Shown here: positions 1 through 8,807 of the stretch, one piece after another
Layout: each line of letters starts with the position of its first letter
How positions within the stretch are numbered: position 1 is the first letter of the stretch
From: Prosthecochloris sp.
GTDB taxonomy: Bacteria > Bacteroidota > Chlorobiia > Chlorobiales > Chlorobiaceae
Assembly (NCBI GenBank): GCA_004028745.1
Contig: RAZP01000003.1
Span: 1 to 33,708, forward strand
Reading direction: 5' to 3'
Length of the DNA: 33,708 nucleotides
The notes under the pieces: model-generated
What the model saw: only the letters and a program-made list of their open reading frames with translations
Told to the model about the DNA's origin: nothing
Databases searched by the model: none
Made by a program: the position numbers and the translations under genes

Positions 1-28
1 TTATAATCATGATCTATGACGCCCGGAT

Positions 29-715
29 TTAGAACCCTACGCGCAGACCAAGCAAAGCGTTGTGGCTCTCGATGTTTGTGTTGACAGCAAGCATCGTGAA
101 ATCCGTGGTTGCAAAATAGCGGTAGCGTGCATCGAGCATGATGTTGTCCCCAAGAGGAATACCGAGACCGATACCTGCCTGGTATGCAAACGTGGTTTCA
201 CTGATATCGAGGCCGATCCCGTCCATATCAAACTGCTCGGGAAGATCATCACTATCAACATTAACATCATCCACGGAAACCTGTGCAACGCCCACGCCCA
301 CGGTCGGTGAAAGCTCAACACCGCCGCCGAGATCGATATCATAGTAGCCGTTCACGAGGAGAGAGAGCACGGTAATGTCGCCATCGAGATCTATGCTTTC
401 AGAAAAATCTTCTCCATCGTAGCTGGCTGACAGGCTCAGTGCATCAACGTCGTTTGCCTGGTAGCCAAGCTCACCTTCAAGCCTGTAGTCGCCGTAGTCG
501 CAACCAAATGCGCCGAGAAGGGTGATCCCGGAGCTGAAGCCAAGCTCTGCATCGACATCGAAATAATCGGCAAGGCCGACGATATCTTCCAGTTCGGCAT
601 CGCTCATCCAGGACATACCGATATTGCCGCTGACATATTTTTCGGCGCTGAAGCCAGGTGCAGACCACATGACTGCAACCAGAAATACCATCACAAGTGA
701 TAGTGCTTTTTTCAT
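29..715 (-). CDS. Outer-membrane beta-barrel protein (porin/OmpW-like)
   Basis: A 228-residue exported protein. The start is set at the ATG at 715 because GGAGG lies 5 nt upstream and a classical signal peptide follows at once (MKKALSLVMVFLVAVMW, cleavage near FSA-EK). The mature part alternates polar and hydrophobic residues in short strands rich in Gly, Tyr and Asp, and it ends in the aromatic residue Phe (GLRVGF), the usual C-terminal signal for BAM-dependent insertion. This fits the small 8-stranded outer-membrane barrel families (OMP_b-brl type). The substrate or binding role cannot be told from sequence. An in-frame extension of 16 residues upstream exists but would precede the signal peptide. 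It lies downstream of bamA on the same strand, with 135 bases between them. Confidence 0.8.
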   Translation of the reverse strand: MKKALSLVMVFLVAVMWSAPGFSAEKYVSGNIGMSWMSDAELEDIVGLADYFDVDAELGFSSGITLLGAFGCDYGDYRLEGELGYQANDVDALSLSASYDGEDFSESIDLDGDITVLSLLVNGYYDIDLGGGVELSPTVGVGVAQVSVDDVNVDSDDLPEQFDMDGIGLDISETTFAYQAGIGLGIPLGDNIMLDARYRYFATTDFTMLAVNTNIESHNALLGLRVGF

Positions 716-850
716 TGTTTCCTCCATGTTTTGTTCGTAGGAACCGGTTAGGAACTGTTGCAAGTAAAACGGAACCTTGTCTTACTTGGGTAAAGATAAG
801 GGTTTTTAATGATGATTCATAAAAAAATATTTACTGCTGGAATCTTACCG

Positions 851-3316
851 TTACTGAGCAAATTGGCCGAAGCTGAAGATAAACTTCCAGCCCTGGTTAT
901 CTGCGCCGGGGTTGCTTGCCACAGGATCGAAACCATAGCCGTAGTCAAGCCCGACAAGCCCTATAATCGGCAGGTAAAGCCTCAAACCGAGTCCGGCTGA
1001 TTTTTTCAGGTCACTGTAGTCAATATCGTCCAGCGAGCCCCACAGATTACCGGCCTCAACAAATGCAAGCGCGTAAATACTTGCCGTTGGTGAAAGCGTA
1101 AGCGGGTAGCGGAGTTCAGTAGTAAACTTCGAGTACACTCGTCCTGTATAAAGGTCAGTATCTGCATTAAGGACGCCGAGGGCGCGGTCATCGTAGCCGC
1201 GTAACGGGACAGTGGATAGTGACGAAAGTCCGCTGCCGCCCATGTAGAAAGAGTCGGTATACGGGATGTAGTCCTCTTCGCTGAACGTGTCGAGGTAGCC
1301 GTGCTGGGTGGAAAGGTTCAGCACGAAGTCTCCACCCAGCGGAACGTACCAGCTCGAGCTGCCGATGAATTTGTAAAAATCGACGCTTCCAGGCAGTGGT
1401 CCCCCGGCAAGCTGCGCCGATATCCAGTTTTTGCTTCCTCTTCGGGGATATACGGGGTTATCAATGCTGTTTCTGGTAATTGTTTGCGTGATGGAAATCT
1501 CATCAGCCTTGTCCGGCTGGTTTTCGGAATCGACAAAGCTGAGCAGTTCTCCTTCGCTGTGCAGGTACTTCAGTTTCCAGTTGATCGAGAAATAGTCGTC
1601 CGGCCAGGTGAGGCGCCTGCCAATGTTGAGTGATACCCCGGTCTGTCTGAGAAGATTGTCATCATCACCGTCATCATCGAAGTTCCGCTGTGTTTTAAAT
1701 ACCGAGAAACCTAACGCCGTCGGTGTACCGAACGCCCATGGTTCTGTAAATGAGAGCGAGAGAGTGCGATAGTCTTCGTTGCCGAACTGCCACTGGAAGG
1801 AGAGTTTCTGACCGTCGCCATGCGGCAGGGGGTCCCAGGCTCTTCCGTTGAAAAGGTCCTGTAACGAAAAATTGTTGAATGTAACGCCTAAGGCTCCGGT
1901 AAAACCGATGTTTCCGCTATAGCCCACCGATGCATTGAAGGTGTCGGTTTGTTTCTCGGTGACATTGTAGGTGATGTCAACGGTCTTGCTTGCTTCATCC
2001 GGCTGAATGTCAGGTCTGGTGGTTTCAGGGTCAAAATAGTTGAGCATTGATATCTCCCTGACGCTCCTGACAACATTTTTCCGGCTGAACATGTCTCCCG
2101 GAACAGTCCGCAGCTCACGCCGGATAACATGGTCCTTGGTTTTCGTGTTTCCTTTGATATTGATTTTGCCGAGCCTGAACTGTTCACCTTCACGGAGCGC
2201 AATGTTAAGATCAACCGAATCCGGCGGAACAACCTGTTCCTGCAAAGAAGTACGGAAAGACAGGTAGCCCCGGTCCAGGTAAAGCGACGCCACGTCCCGG
2301 TTATCTTTGGAAAAATTCAGCTTTTCCTGAATCTTTTTCGCATTGTAGCGATCGCCTTTTTGAATGCTGAAGACATTGTTCAGAATCTCGGTTGTTGCAA
2401 AATCTTTGGTATTGCCGTCCCAGCTGATGTTTCTGATATAATAGACAGGACCTTCCTCAAGGAAAAGGTCAATGTTCAGTCCTTTTCGGTCGTTCGTGTA
2501 GGAGATGGAATCCCGAACGATTGTCATGTCGCGATAGCCGTTTTCCCGGTAGAAATCAACAAGCAGTTTTTTATCCTCGTTGTATTTCTCCGTGTCGAGT
2601 TTAGGCTGCCCGAAAATGGTTTTCCACCATGCGTTCTGGCTGGTTTCCTTGAAGACCCCCCGGAGTTTTCCATCTTTAAAAGCGTTATTGCCGTGGAACC
2701 GGATTTTCTCTATGATGACCTTTGATTTTTCGTCAATCGAAAAAAGGGCAGTAACCCTGTTGCTCGGAAGCTGTTTCAGCGTGTACTTGACTTCGGCCCG
2801 CAGATAACCTTTTTCTTCATAAGCATTTTTAATATTTCTTGCCGCGGTCAGGAGACTCTGTTCATTGACGTGTCTGCCTGCGTATAGCGCTGCTATGTTG
2901 TTAAGCTCTTTGCTTTTCAGCTTGTCGTTGCCTTCAAAAACAACTTTGTCGAGCAAGGGGAGCTCCCTGACAATAAACCGAAGATCGATCAATTTCCCGG
3001 ATATGTTTTGCTCAGCCTGAATATCGCTGAACTTTTTCTGTTTCCAGAGGTATTCAATGGTTCGAGGGATTTCAGTACCTGGTATGGTTATAGTGTCACC
3101 TTTCTTGAGAGGAAGACTGTTCAGGAGTTCATTGTCACTGATGGTTTGCAGGCCACTGAACGATATGTCGGAGACGGTGTAACGGGCGGCATTTTTCTGT
3201 GGGACAGTTGTTTCTGCTGAAGCCGGATAAGGATGGACTGCTATTGTAAAAAGAATCAGTAAACATGTGGCAAAACTGCGCCGAAATGATTGTAATTGTT
3301 TCATGGAATTGCACAT
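851..3316 (-). CDS. bamA: Outer-membrane protein assembly factor BamA
   Basis: An 821-residue Omp85 protein that inserts beta-barrel proteins into the outer membrane. A signal peptide (about residues 5-34, ending PASAE) is followed by tandem POTRA-like segments (roughly 45-430; recurrent hydrophobic-Gly patterns such as ISFSGLQ, VVFEGNDKL, IRFHGNNAF, ISWDGNTKD, INIKGNTKTK), then a C-terminal surface-antigen barrel with the conserved region PLRGYDDR. The length is normal for BamA. The C-terminus reads FSFGQFAQ, so the usual terminal aromatic residue is not last. The start is 5 nt after the uppS stop, which implies a uppS-bamA operon with coupled translation; a second ATG four codons in (3304) is equally possible and neither has a strong ribosome site. 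Confidence 0.95.
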   Translation of the reverse strand: MCNSMKQLQSFRRSFATCLLILFTIAVHPYPASAETTVPQKNAARYTVSDISFSGLQTISDNELLNSLPLKKGDTITIPGTEIPRTIEYLWKQKKFSDIQAEQNISGKLIDLRFIVRELPLLDKVVFEGNDKLKSKELNNIAALYAGRHVNEQSLLTAARNIKNAYEEKGYLRAEVKYTLKQLPSNRVTALFSIDEKSKVIIEKIRFHGNNAFKDGKLRGVFKETSQNAWWKTIFGQPKLDTEKYNEDKKLLVDFYRENGYRDMTIVRDSISYTNDRKGLNIDLFLEEGPVYYIRNISWDGNTKDFATTEILNNVFSIQKGDRYNAKKIQEKLNFSKDNRDVASLYLDRGYLSFRTSLQEQVVPPDSVDLNIALREGEQFRLGKINIKGNTKTKDHVIRRELRTVPGDMFSRKNVVRSVREISMLNYFDPETTRPDIQPDEASKTVDITYNVTEKQTDTFNASVGYSGNIGFTGALGVTFNNFSLQDLFNGRAWDPLPHGDGQKLSFQWQFGNEDYRTLSLSFTEPWAFGTPTALGFSVFKTQRNFDDDGDDDNLLRQTGVSLNIGRRLTWPDDYFSINWKLKYLHSEGELLSFVDSENQPDKADEISITQTITRNSIDNPVYPRRGSKNWISAQLAGGPLPGSVDFYKFIGSSSWYVPLGGDFVLNLSTQHGYLDTFSEEDYIPYTDSFYMGGSGLSSLSTVPLRGYDDRALGVLNADTDLYTGRVYSKFTTELRYPLTLSPTASIYALAFVEAGNLWGSLDDIDYSDLKKSAGLGLRLYLPIIGLVGLDYGYGFDPVASNPGADNQGWKFIFSFGQFAQ

Positions 3317-3321
3317 CGTGG

Positions 3322-4170
3322 TTATAACCTGCTTTGTAAAGCTTTTTTGTCTTTTAGTTGTTCGCTCGTCAGACCGAAACGGCGTTCCCGTTTCTGGAAA
3401 TCCCTTATTGCATCGTACAGTTGGCTTCGACGAAAATCAGGCCAGTAAGTGTTGGTGAAATATATCTCGGAATAGGCGCTTTGCCATAACAGAAAATTGC
3501 TTATACGGAATTCTCCGCTTGTTCGTATGAGCAATTCGGGCTCGGGTACTCCACTGGTCGAAAGAAACGATTCCAAAAGGAGTTCGTCAACATCGTCAGG
3601 TGAAATACGTCCCCCGGCTATTTCACGGCAGATTTCCCTGCATGCCTGTAAGATATCCCATTTTCCGCTATAACTCAACGCAATGGTCAGTGTAAGCCCG
3701 GTGTTGTTTCTGGTGAGTTCTACGGTTTCGTTGAGGGTTTTGCGGACTTTTTCAGGAAGCTGCGAAATATTACCGATGACATGGAGTCTGACATTGTTAC
3801 GATAAAGCTCCCTCGCCTCCTTTTGCAATACTTTGATCAGGAGCTGCATCAGCGAAGAAATCTCTTTTTCAGGTCTTTTCCAGTTTTCCGTTGAAAAAGT
3901 AAACAAGGTAAGATATTGTATGCCGAGTTGGACACAAGCTTCAACCACATCCCGTGCGGCGTCAACACCGGCCACATGTCCCTCGATGCGGGTTTTCCCT
4001 TTTTGTCGCGCCCACCTGCCGTTTCCATCCATGATGATCGCAACATGTCCGGGAAGTTCACAGGTGGCTTTCAGATCATGCCGGGTTTTTTCGTCCTGGG
4101 GGTCAATTGCAGATTTGAACCAACGGGATGTAAATGCTGCAGAAAAATCCATAGTTGACATTCGAGACAT
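3322..4170 (-). CDS. uppS: Isoprenyl transferase (undecaprenyl diphosphate synthase)
   Basis: A cis-prenyltransferase that condenses farnesyl diphosphate with isopentenyl diphosphate to make the C55 lipid carrier for peptidoglycan and LPS. The signature HVAIIMDGNGRWA is near residue 42 with the catalytic Asp at about 48, followed by LFTFSTENWKRP and the C-terminal RTSGEFRISNFLLWQ and SEIYF motifs. The ATG at 4170 gives 282 residues, about 30 more than typical; ATGs at 4161 and 4152 and a TTG at 4206 are also in frame, and none has a clear Shine-Dalgarno. It is followed by bamA after 5 nt, so both genes are probably transcribed together from the 4.2-4.36 kb divergent region. Confidence 0.94.
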   Translation of the reverse strand: MSRMSTMDFSAAFTSRWFKSAIDPQDEKTRHDLKATCELPGHVAIIMDGNGRWARQKGKTRIEGHVAGVDAARDVVEACVQLGIQYLTLFTFSTENWKRPEKEISSLMQLLIKVLQKEARELYRNNVRLHVIGNISQLPEKVRKTLNETVELTRNNTGLTLTIALSYSGKWDILQACREICREIAGGRISPDDVDELLLESFLSTSGVPEPELLIRTSGEFRISNFLLWQSAYSEIYFTNTYWPDFRRSQLYDAIRDFQKRERRFGLTSEQLKDKKALQSRL

Positions 4171-4363
4171 TAAGCGTCTAATTTCAGCGTCGGTCTTGTC
4201 TTGCAATCAAAAAAGAATGCCGCACACTTAACAAGAATTACAAAATATATGAAATTGAATTATATGCAGTTATTTCTTATTATACAAGCCAAACGTTGTT
4301 CTGGCGGTATGTACGGTGCGGCGGTTCAGCTATACTGAATTATAACAATTCATTGACAGAGCG
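4171..4363. promoter_or_regulatory. Divergent promoter region between uppS and gatA
   Basis: An AT-rich gap of about 190 bases separates the uppS-bamA operon (minus) from gatA (plus), so it must carry promoters in both directions. TATACT at 4332-4337 could be a -10 for gatA, but no well-spaced -35 accompanies it. No other motif is certain. Confidence 0.4.
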
Positions 4364-5797
4364 GTGCATTTTTCCTCATATCAGAATCTGCGCAAAAAAC
4401 TTCTCGATCGTGAAGTCAGCTGTGAAATTGTGGTTCATGAGTATCTGGATCGAATCCGGAAAGACCAGGACAAGAATGTATATATAACGGTGTTTAATGA
4501 AAAAGCTCTAGAGCGGGCACGAGAGCTTGATAGAAAGCTTGAATCCGGCCGGCGGCCAGGAAAGCTTTTTGGACTCCCTATGGCAATAAAGGACAATATT
4601 TCGATCGAGGGGGCTCCGCTTACCTGTGCTTCCGGAATTCTGTCCAATTATACCGCTGTATATAATGCAACCGTTGTCGAACGGCTTCTTGCCGAGGATG
4701 CGGTTTTTCTGGGCAAGGTCAATATGGATGAGTTTGCCATGGGAAGCTCTAACGAGAATTCAGCTTTCGGGCCGGTGCCCAACCCATATGACAAATCCAG
4801 GGTTCCCGGCGGTAGCTCGGGAGGTTCCGCCGCGTCTGTCGCCGGGGACCTCGCAATGGTCGCACTTGGTTCCGACACCGGTGGTTCTGTCAGGCAGCCT
4901 GCTGGTTTCTGCAATGTTGTCGGTTTGAAGCCTACATATGGCAGACTTTCCCGTTACGGTCTGGTTGCATTCGGTTCTTCATTTGACCAGATAGGAGTAC
5001 TCTCAAAAAATTGTGACGATGCAGCACTTGTTCTGGGGGTGATCGCAGGAAAAGATGCAGCTGATACAACATCTTCTTACCACGATGTTCCTGATTATAA
5101 CGCTGAGATGGACGCTGTGTCGGTAGAAGGTTTAAGAATCGGTGTTCCCAAAGAGTATTTTCCTGAAAGTCTTGACCGGGAGGTTGCTTCGGTGGTCAAC
5201 TGCCGCCTTGAGGAGCTGCGGGAGGCCGGGGCAGAGCTTGTGGAGATCACACTGCCCGAAAGTGACTATGCGATTGCCGCATACTACATTTTAACAACCG
5301 CGGAGGCATCGTCCAATTTGGCCCGTTTCGACGGAGCAAGGTATGGCTATCGTTCAGCGGATACCGAGGACCTTGGACGCATGTATGTGAACTCAAGGAC
5401 CGAGGGGTTCGGCAGTGAGGTAAAGCGCAGAATTATGCTTGGTACCTATGTGCTGTCTGCCGGCTACTATGATACCTATTACAAGAAAGCACAGCAGGTC
5501 AGAAGGGTTTTTCTGAACAGGTACCAGGAGGCGCTGAACAAGGTAGACATCATAGCCGGTCCGACATCGCCGTTTCCGCCTTTCGGAATCGGGGATAAAA
5601 TGGATGACCCGCTGGAAATGTACCTTGCCGACGTGTTTACAGTACCGGCAAGTATTGCCGGAATGCCTGCACTTAGCGTGCCTGCAGGTTTTGACGGCTC
5701 CGGACTTCCGGTTGGGCTTCAGCTTATTGGGAATTTCTTTGATGAAGGCAGGCTTCTCGGAGTTGCAAAAACAATTCAGAAAGTGCAGGAAAATTGA
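4364..5797 (+). CDS. gatA: Asp-tRNA(Asn)/Glu-tRNA(Gln) amidotransferase subunit A
   Basis: A 477-residue amidase-signature enzyme. It is the glutaminase subunit of GatCAB, which releases ammonia from Gln and passes it to misacylated Glu-tRNA(Gln) or Asp-tRNA(Asn). The Ser-cisSer-Lys triad is visible: Lys76 in GLPMAIKDN, cis-Ser151 in PGGSSGGSA, and nucleophile Ser175 in SDTGGSVRQPA. The length is normal. The start is a GTG at 4364 (MHFSSYQNLR), which matches the usual N-terminus of the family; the first ATG is too far in and would remove conserved sequence. gatB and gatC are not in the window, so the subunits are encoded apart. sucD follows after 93 bases. Confidence 0.95.
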   Translation: MHFSSYQNLRKKLLDREVSCEIVVHEYLDRIRKDQDKNVYITVFNEKALERARELDRKLESGRRPGKLFGLPMAIKDNISIEGAPLTCASGILSNYTAVYNATVVERLLAEDAVFLGKVNMDEFAMGSSNENSAFGPVPNPYDKSRVPGGSSGGSAASVAGDLAMVALGSDTGGSVRQPAGFCNVVGLKPTYGRLSRYGLVAFGSSFDQIGVLSKNCDDAALVLGVIAGKDAADTTSSYHDVPDYNAEMDAVSVEGLRIGVPKEYFPESLDREVASVVNCRLEELREAGAELVEITLPESDYAIAAYYILTTAEASSNLARFDGARYGYRSADTEDLGRMYVNSRTEGFGSEVKRRIMLGTYVLSAGYYDTYYKKAQQVRRVFLNRYQEALNKVDIIAGPTSPFPPFGIGDKMDDPLEMYLADVFTVPASIAGMPALSVPAGFDGSGLPVGLQLIGNFFDEGRLLGVAKTIQKVQEN

Positions 5798-5890
5798 GGC
5801 GAGTGGTAGGAGCTAAGCGAGCCCGGAAAGCAAGAAAAACAGTTCAACAGATCAACAATCTTTATATATCAACGCAGAAAAGAAGATAGT
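5798..5890 (+). repeat. Short gap with a modular-repeat fragment
   Basis: The gatA-sucD gap holds the stretch CAGTTCAACAGATCAACAAT at about 5840-5859, which recurs almost exactly at 10540-10565. It appears to be an isolated fragment of the modular intergenic repeats described further on. The only ribosome-site candidate for sucD is the weak AAGAAGA at 5879-5885. Confidence 0.5.
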
Positions 5891-6793
5891 ATGAGTGTAT
5901 TAGTCAATAAGGATACCCGGCTTGTTGTTCAGGGTATCACAGGCGGTGAGGGAACCTTCCATACATCGCAGATTCTTGCATACGGGACAAATGTTGTCGC
6001 CGGCGTGACCCCGGGAAAGGGCGGTCTGCAGTATACGGGAAATGATCGCGACACCTTTTCGCGCCCGGTTCCGGTATACAATACCGTAAAAGAGGCCGTA
6101 GAAAGTGCTGGTGCAAATGCCTCGGTGATTTTTGTGCCTGCTCCTTTCGCCGCTGACGCGATCATGGAAGCTGCTGATGCAGGTTTAAAGGTGATTATCT
6201 GTATTACGGAGGGAATTCCTGTCAACGACATGATGAAGGCCTATAATTATGTTCAGGAAAAAGGTGCCGTGCTTGTCGGACCGAACTGCCCAGGAGTGAT
6301 AACTCCGGGCGAAGCGAAGGTCGGTATCATGCCGGGTTTCATCCATAAAAAAGGTTCAATCGGGGTTGTTTCCCGAAGCGGAACATTGACCTATGAAGCT
6401 GTGCACCAGCTTACGAGGGTCGAGCTGGGGCAGTCAACTTGTATCGGCATCGGCGGTGATCCGATCATTGGCACACGTTTTATCGATGCTATCAAGCTTT
6501 TTGCCAAAGATGAGGAAACCGAGGGACTTGTCATGATCGGTGAGATCGGCGGCAGCGCCGAAGAGGAGGCTGCAGAATATATTAAAAAGCATTTCAAGAA
6601 ACCTGTCGTCGGGTTTATCGCTGGCCGGACAGCACCTCCGGGAAGGCGAATGGGTCACGCGGGTGCGATTGTATCCGGGGGCAAGGGTACCGCTGATGAA
6701 AAAATCAAGGCAATGGAAAAAGCCGGTATTCATGTTGTGGAAAACCCGGCGGATATCGGAGAAGCAATGCTCAAGGCATTGGGAAAAGCGTGA
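5891..6793 (+). CDS. sucD: Succinyl-CoA ligase (ADP-forming) subunit alpha
   Basis: A 300-residue alpha subunit that interconverts succinate, CoA and ATP with succinyl-CoA. In green sulfur bacteria it runs in the succinyl-CoA-forming direction in the reductive TCA cycle that fixes CO2. The CoA-binding Rossmann part is N-terminal (VQGITGGEGTFHT, near 14-24), the PNCPGVITPGE motif is near 131-141, and the phosphorylated His is His256 in GRRMGHAGAIVSGG. The length matches the family and the ATG start is the only sensible one. The beta subunit sucC is not adjacent. The gene ends at a convergent, repeat-filled gap before kdsD. Confidence 0.95.
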   Translation: MSVLVNKDTRLVVQGITGGEGTFHTSQILAYGTNVVAGVTPGKGGLQYTGNDRDTFSRPVPVYNTVKEAVESAGANASVIFVPAPFAADAIMEAADAGLKVIICITEGIPVNDMMKAYNYVQEKGAVLVGPNCPGVITPGEAKVGIMPGFIHKKGSIGVVSRSGTLTYEAVHQLTRVELGQSTCIGIGGDPIIGTRFIDAIKLFAKDEETEGLVMIGEIGGSAEEEAAEYIKKHFKKPVVGFIAGRTAPPGRRMGHAGAIVSGGKGTADEKIKAMEKAGIHVVENPADIGEAMLKALGKA

Positions 6794-6839
6794 TGCAGCG
6801 ATAAGTAGCCAGTGACGAATTTTGTCCCCGTGTAATAAC

Positions 6840-7325
6840 AAAGAATATTAACAGGGGTGATGCGGCATCCGTCGACGGGAAAAGTCAAAATGCAAAAGTA
6901 AAAAGTCAAAACGGGGAACAACAGAAAAATAAATCTGTCTCCAACGCTAATCTCTTCCTGTTCAAACAAGGCTGTCTCAAAAGCACTGTTTCACGACTAT
7001 CGGTCGCCATGCATAAGTTTCCGGCAGAGAGTCATGCCGCACTTGATGCGGCATCCATACTGACTTTCATTGGAAGATGGACCCCCGGGTCAAGCCCGAA
7101 GATAACTACATAAAGACAAATTGCAGGACTAATGAGACAGCCTCCTACATTTTCTCCCTTGTAATTCAACAATTCAACAACTAAACAAATCAACACTGCT
7201 TTTCTCGATTACGATTACGAGTACCGCTTCGCTGGTAGAGTGACAAGTGACCAGTAACGAGTGACAAGTTGGCTCGAGGGTTCAGCCCCCAATTGCCTAC
7301 TGCCCACTGAAGACTGCCGACTGAT
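6840..7325. repeat. Modular intergenic repeat block R1 (between convergent sucD and kdsD)
   Basis: This 536-base gap has no credible gene. It holds blocks that recur at 10.3-10.7 kb and, reverse-complemented, at 32.1-32.5 kb. Block M1 is about 6855-6967 (GTCAAAA repeats, then TCTGTCTCCAACGCTAATCT). Block M3 is about 7150-7212 (AATTCAACAATTCAACAACT). Block M2 is about 7204-7324 (from CGATTACGAGTACCGCTTCG through the GTGACAAGTGACCAGTAACG tract to ACTGCCCACTGAAGACTGCC). A separate 175-bp inverted-repeat element splits M1 from M3. The blocks run right up to the kdsD stop codon. Confidence 0.8.
6969..7143. mobile_element. 175-bp inverted-repeat (MITE-like) element inside R1
   Basis: The ends are a perfect 11-bp inverted repeat, AGGCTGTCTCA at 6969-6979 and TGAGACAGCCT at 7133-7143. 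The interior has the hairpin ATGCCGCA-CTTGA-TGCGGCAT and a CCCCCGGGTCAAGCCCG segment, which resemble dispersed repeats known from many bacterial genomes. The corresponding place in block R2 lacks this insert, which supports an insertion. There is no coding capacity and no clear target duplication. Confidence 0.6.
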
Positions 7326-7329
7326 TTCC

Positions 7330-8310
7330 TCACAGTCCCAGGGTGATGAGGTCATGGATATGGATAAGTCCTACGGGGCGGTTTTCTTCATCACAGACAA
7401 GCAACTGGGTTATCCTGTGGGTTTCAAGAATCTTGAGGCACTTTTCCGCAAGTGTATCTGCGGGGACTGTTTTTGGCTCTGTCGTCATGACGTCCTTTGC
7501 CTGTAATGAAAGAAAGTCTTTTCCGCTTTGAATAAGCCTGCGAAGATCACCATCGGTAAATATTCCTGACAGTCTTCCGACACTGTCGACGATACCGCTG
7601 ACTCCGAAACGTTTTGATGTCATTTCAAGAATAAGATCGGTGAGCGGAGCTGTTTCTGCAACAACCGGGAGAGCATCTGACGTTACCATAATGTCCGATA
7701 CTTTCATGATCAGCCGTTTGCCAAGGGAGCCTTTGGGGTGTGTGACGGCAAAATCCTGGTGTGTGAACTGCTTTTCCTGCATGAGGCAGATCGCCAGAGC
7801 GTCACCCATGGCGAGCATTGCGGTAGTTGATGTTGTCGGTGCGAGGTCGAAAGGACAGGCCTCCTGCTCCACACTCACATCAAGAACAATGTCAGCTTTC
7901 TGGGCCAGGTATGACCGTTTGTTGCCGGTAAAAGCCACTATTGACACACCTATTCTTCTCAGTGCGGGAAGAATGAAGTTCAGTTCTTCGGTCATACCGC
8001 TTTTGGAAAGACAGATAATGACATCTTCTTTCGAAACGACTCCCAGGTCACCATGAGCGGCTTCTGCGGGATGCATAAAAAGTGCTGTGGTGCCTGTCGA
8101 AGAGAGGGTTGCTGCAATTTTCTGGCCGATTATACCGGATTTTCCCATGCCGGATATAATGACCTTGCCTCTGCAATTGGTGAGGAGCTCTACGGCGGTA
8201 GTGAAATTATGGTCAAGCAGATCAGCAATACGGGCAAGTGAGGTTGCCTCCCGGAGAATAATTTTTTTTCCTCTCTCCACAACTGCCTCTGTGTTTTGGG
8301 ATGATGCCAT
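7330..8310 (-). CDS. kdsD: D-arabinose 5-phosphate isomerase (KdsD/KpsF family)
   Basis: A 326-residue isomerase that converts ribulose 5-phosphate to arabinose 5-phosphate, the first step toward the Kdo sugar of LPS. The SIS sugar-isomerase domain spans about residues 40-175, with SGMGKSG near 53-59, the HGDLG motif with His86, and SKSGMTEEL near 102. Two CBS domains follow (about 205-262 and 273-326), as in the full-length family. The ATG at 8310 lacks a strong ribosome site but matches the usual length. The role fits lpxB, bamA and the flippase elsewhere in the window. GutQ-type paralogues share this architecture and cannot be fully excluded. Confidence 0.9.
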   Translation of the reverse strand: MASSQNTEAVVERGKKIILREATSLARIADLLDHNFTTAVELLTNCRGKVIISGMGKSGIIGQKIAATLSSTGTTALFMHPAEAAHGDLGVVSKEDVIICLSKSGMTEELNFILPALRRIGVSIVAFTGNKRSYLAQKADIVLDVSVEQEACPFDLAPTTSTTAMLAMGDALAICLMQEKQFTHQDFAVTHPKGSLGKRLIMKVSDIMVTSDALPVVAETAPLTDLILEMTSKRFGVSGIVDSVGRLSGIFTDGDLRRLIQSGKDFLSLQAKDVMTTEPKTVPADTLAEKCLKILETHRITQLLVCDEENRPVGLIHIHDLITLGL

Positions 8311-8382
8311 ATGAATGCATTTGGGTAATGTGGATTATTTAAAAAACTACTAAATATTGATATTTTACTACAATCTGTCAGA

Positions 8383-8781
8383 TTGTCACGGATTCTCAGG
8401 ATCTTTTTCAAGAAAACATCTTTACTTATGAGCTGGCTTATCATCATGGCTTTTGCCCTGCCGATTTTGTTCGGCCTCCTTTTTGTTATGTCGAAGTTTG
8501 TCAACCATATGAAAGAAGAGCAGAATATGGAGATAGAATCAATCAGAGATACGCTGATTGACGATGATAATCCTGTCGGGTTGTCGGGAGATGAACTCGA
8601 AAAGATGAAACAGCAGCAGGCGGAGGCCCAGAAGCATCTCAAGGAGGTCATTTCCAAAATTCCCGTTGAAGAAAAGGACGGTCGTTTCCGCCCGGCTTTC
8701 GATAAAATGAAAAAATTACAGGATGAAACGTCGGGGAATGAACCGGATAATGGTAGGGAAGCAGACAAGGATAAGACATAA
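8383..8781 (+). CDS. Small membrane protein with coiled-coil tail, unknown function
   Basis: Up to 132 residues. A basic N-terminus is followed by one strong membrane helix (about 16-37, SWLIIMAFALPILFGLLFVM), then a charged, helix-forming tail (about 42-110) with many Lys, Glu and Gln (EKMKQQQAEAQKHLKEV) and a polar C-terminus. The TTG at 8383 is assumed as start because it keeps the positive N-terminal flank; an ATG at 8428 is the alternative. It is 26 bases upstream of the flippase on the same strand, so the two are probably co-transcribed and it may act in envelope polysaccharide export. I do not recognise a named family. Confidence 0.65.
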   Translation: MSRILRIFFKKTSLLMSWLIIMAFALPILFGLLFVMSKFVNHMKEEQNMEIESIRDTLIDDDNPVGLSGDELEKMKQQQAEAQKHLKEVISKIPVEEKDGRFRPAFDKMKKLQDETSGNEPDNGREADKDKT

Positions 8782-8807
8782 GTGGTTGCAAGAAAGGCTG
8801 AAGTTGT

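Noticed and set aside
2129..2725. 198-codon plus-strand ORF
   Set aside because: It lies entirely antisense to bamA, whose domains are unambiguous; it has no ribosome site and no recognisable protein features.
7204..7324. GTGACAAGTGACCAGTAACG tract considered as a CRISPR or tandem repeat array
   Set aside because: The units are short, degenerate and have no uniform repeat-spacer pattern; no cas genes are present.
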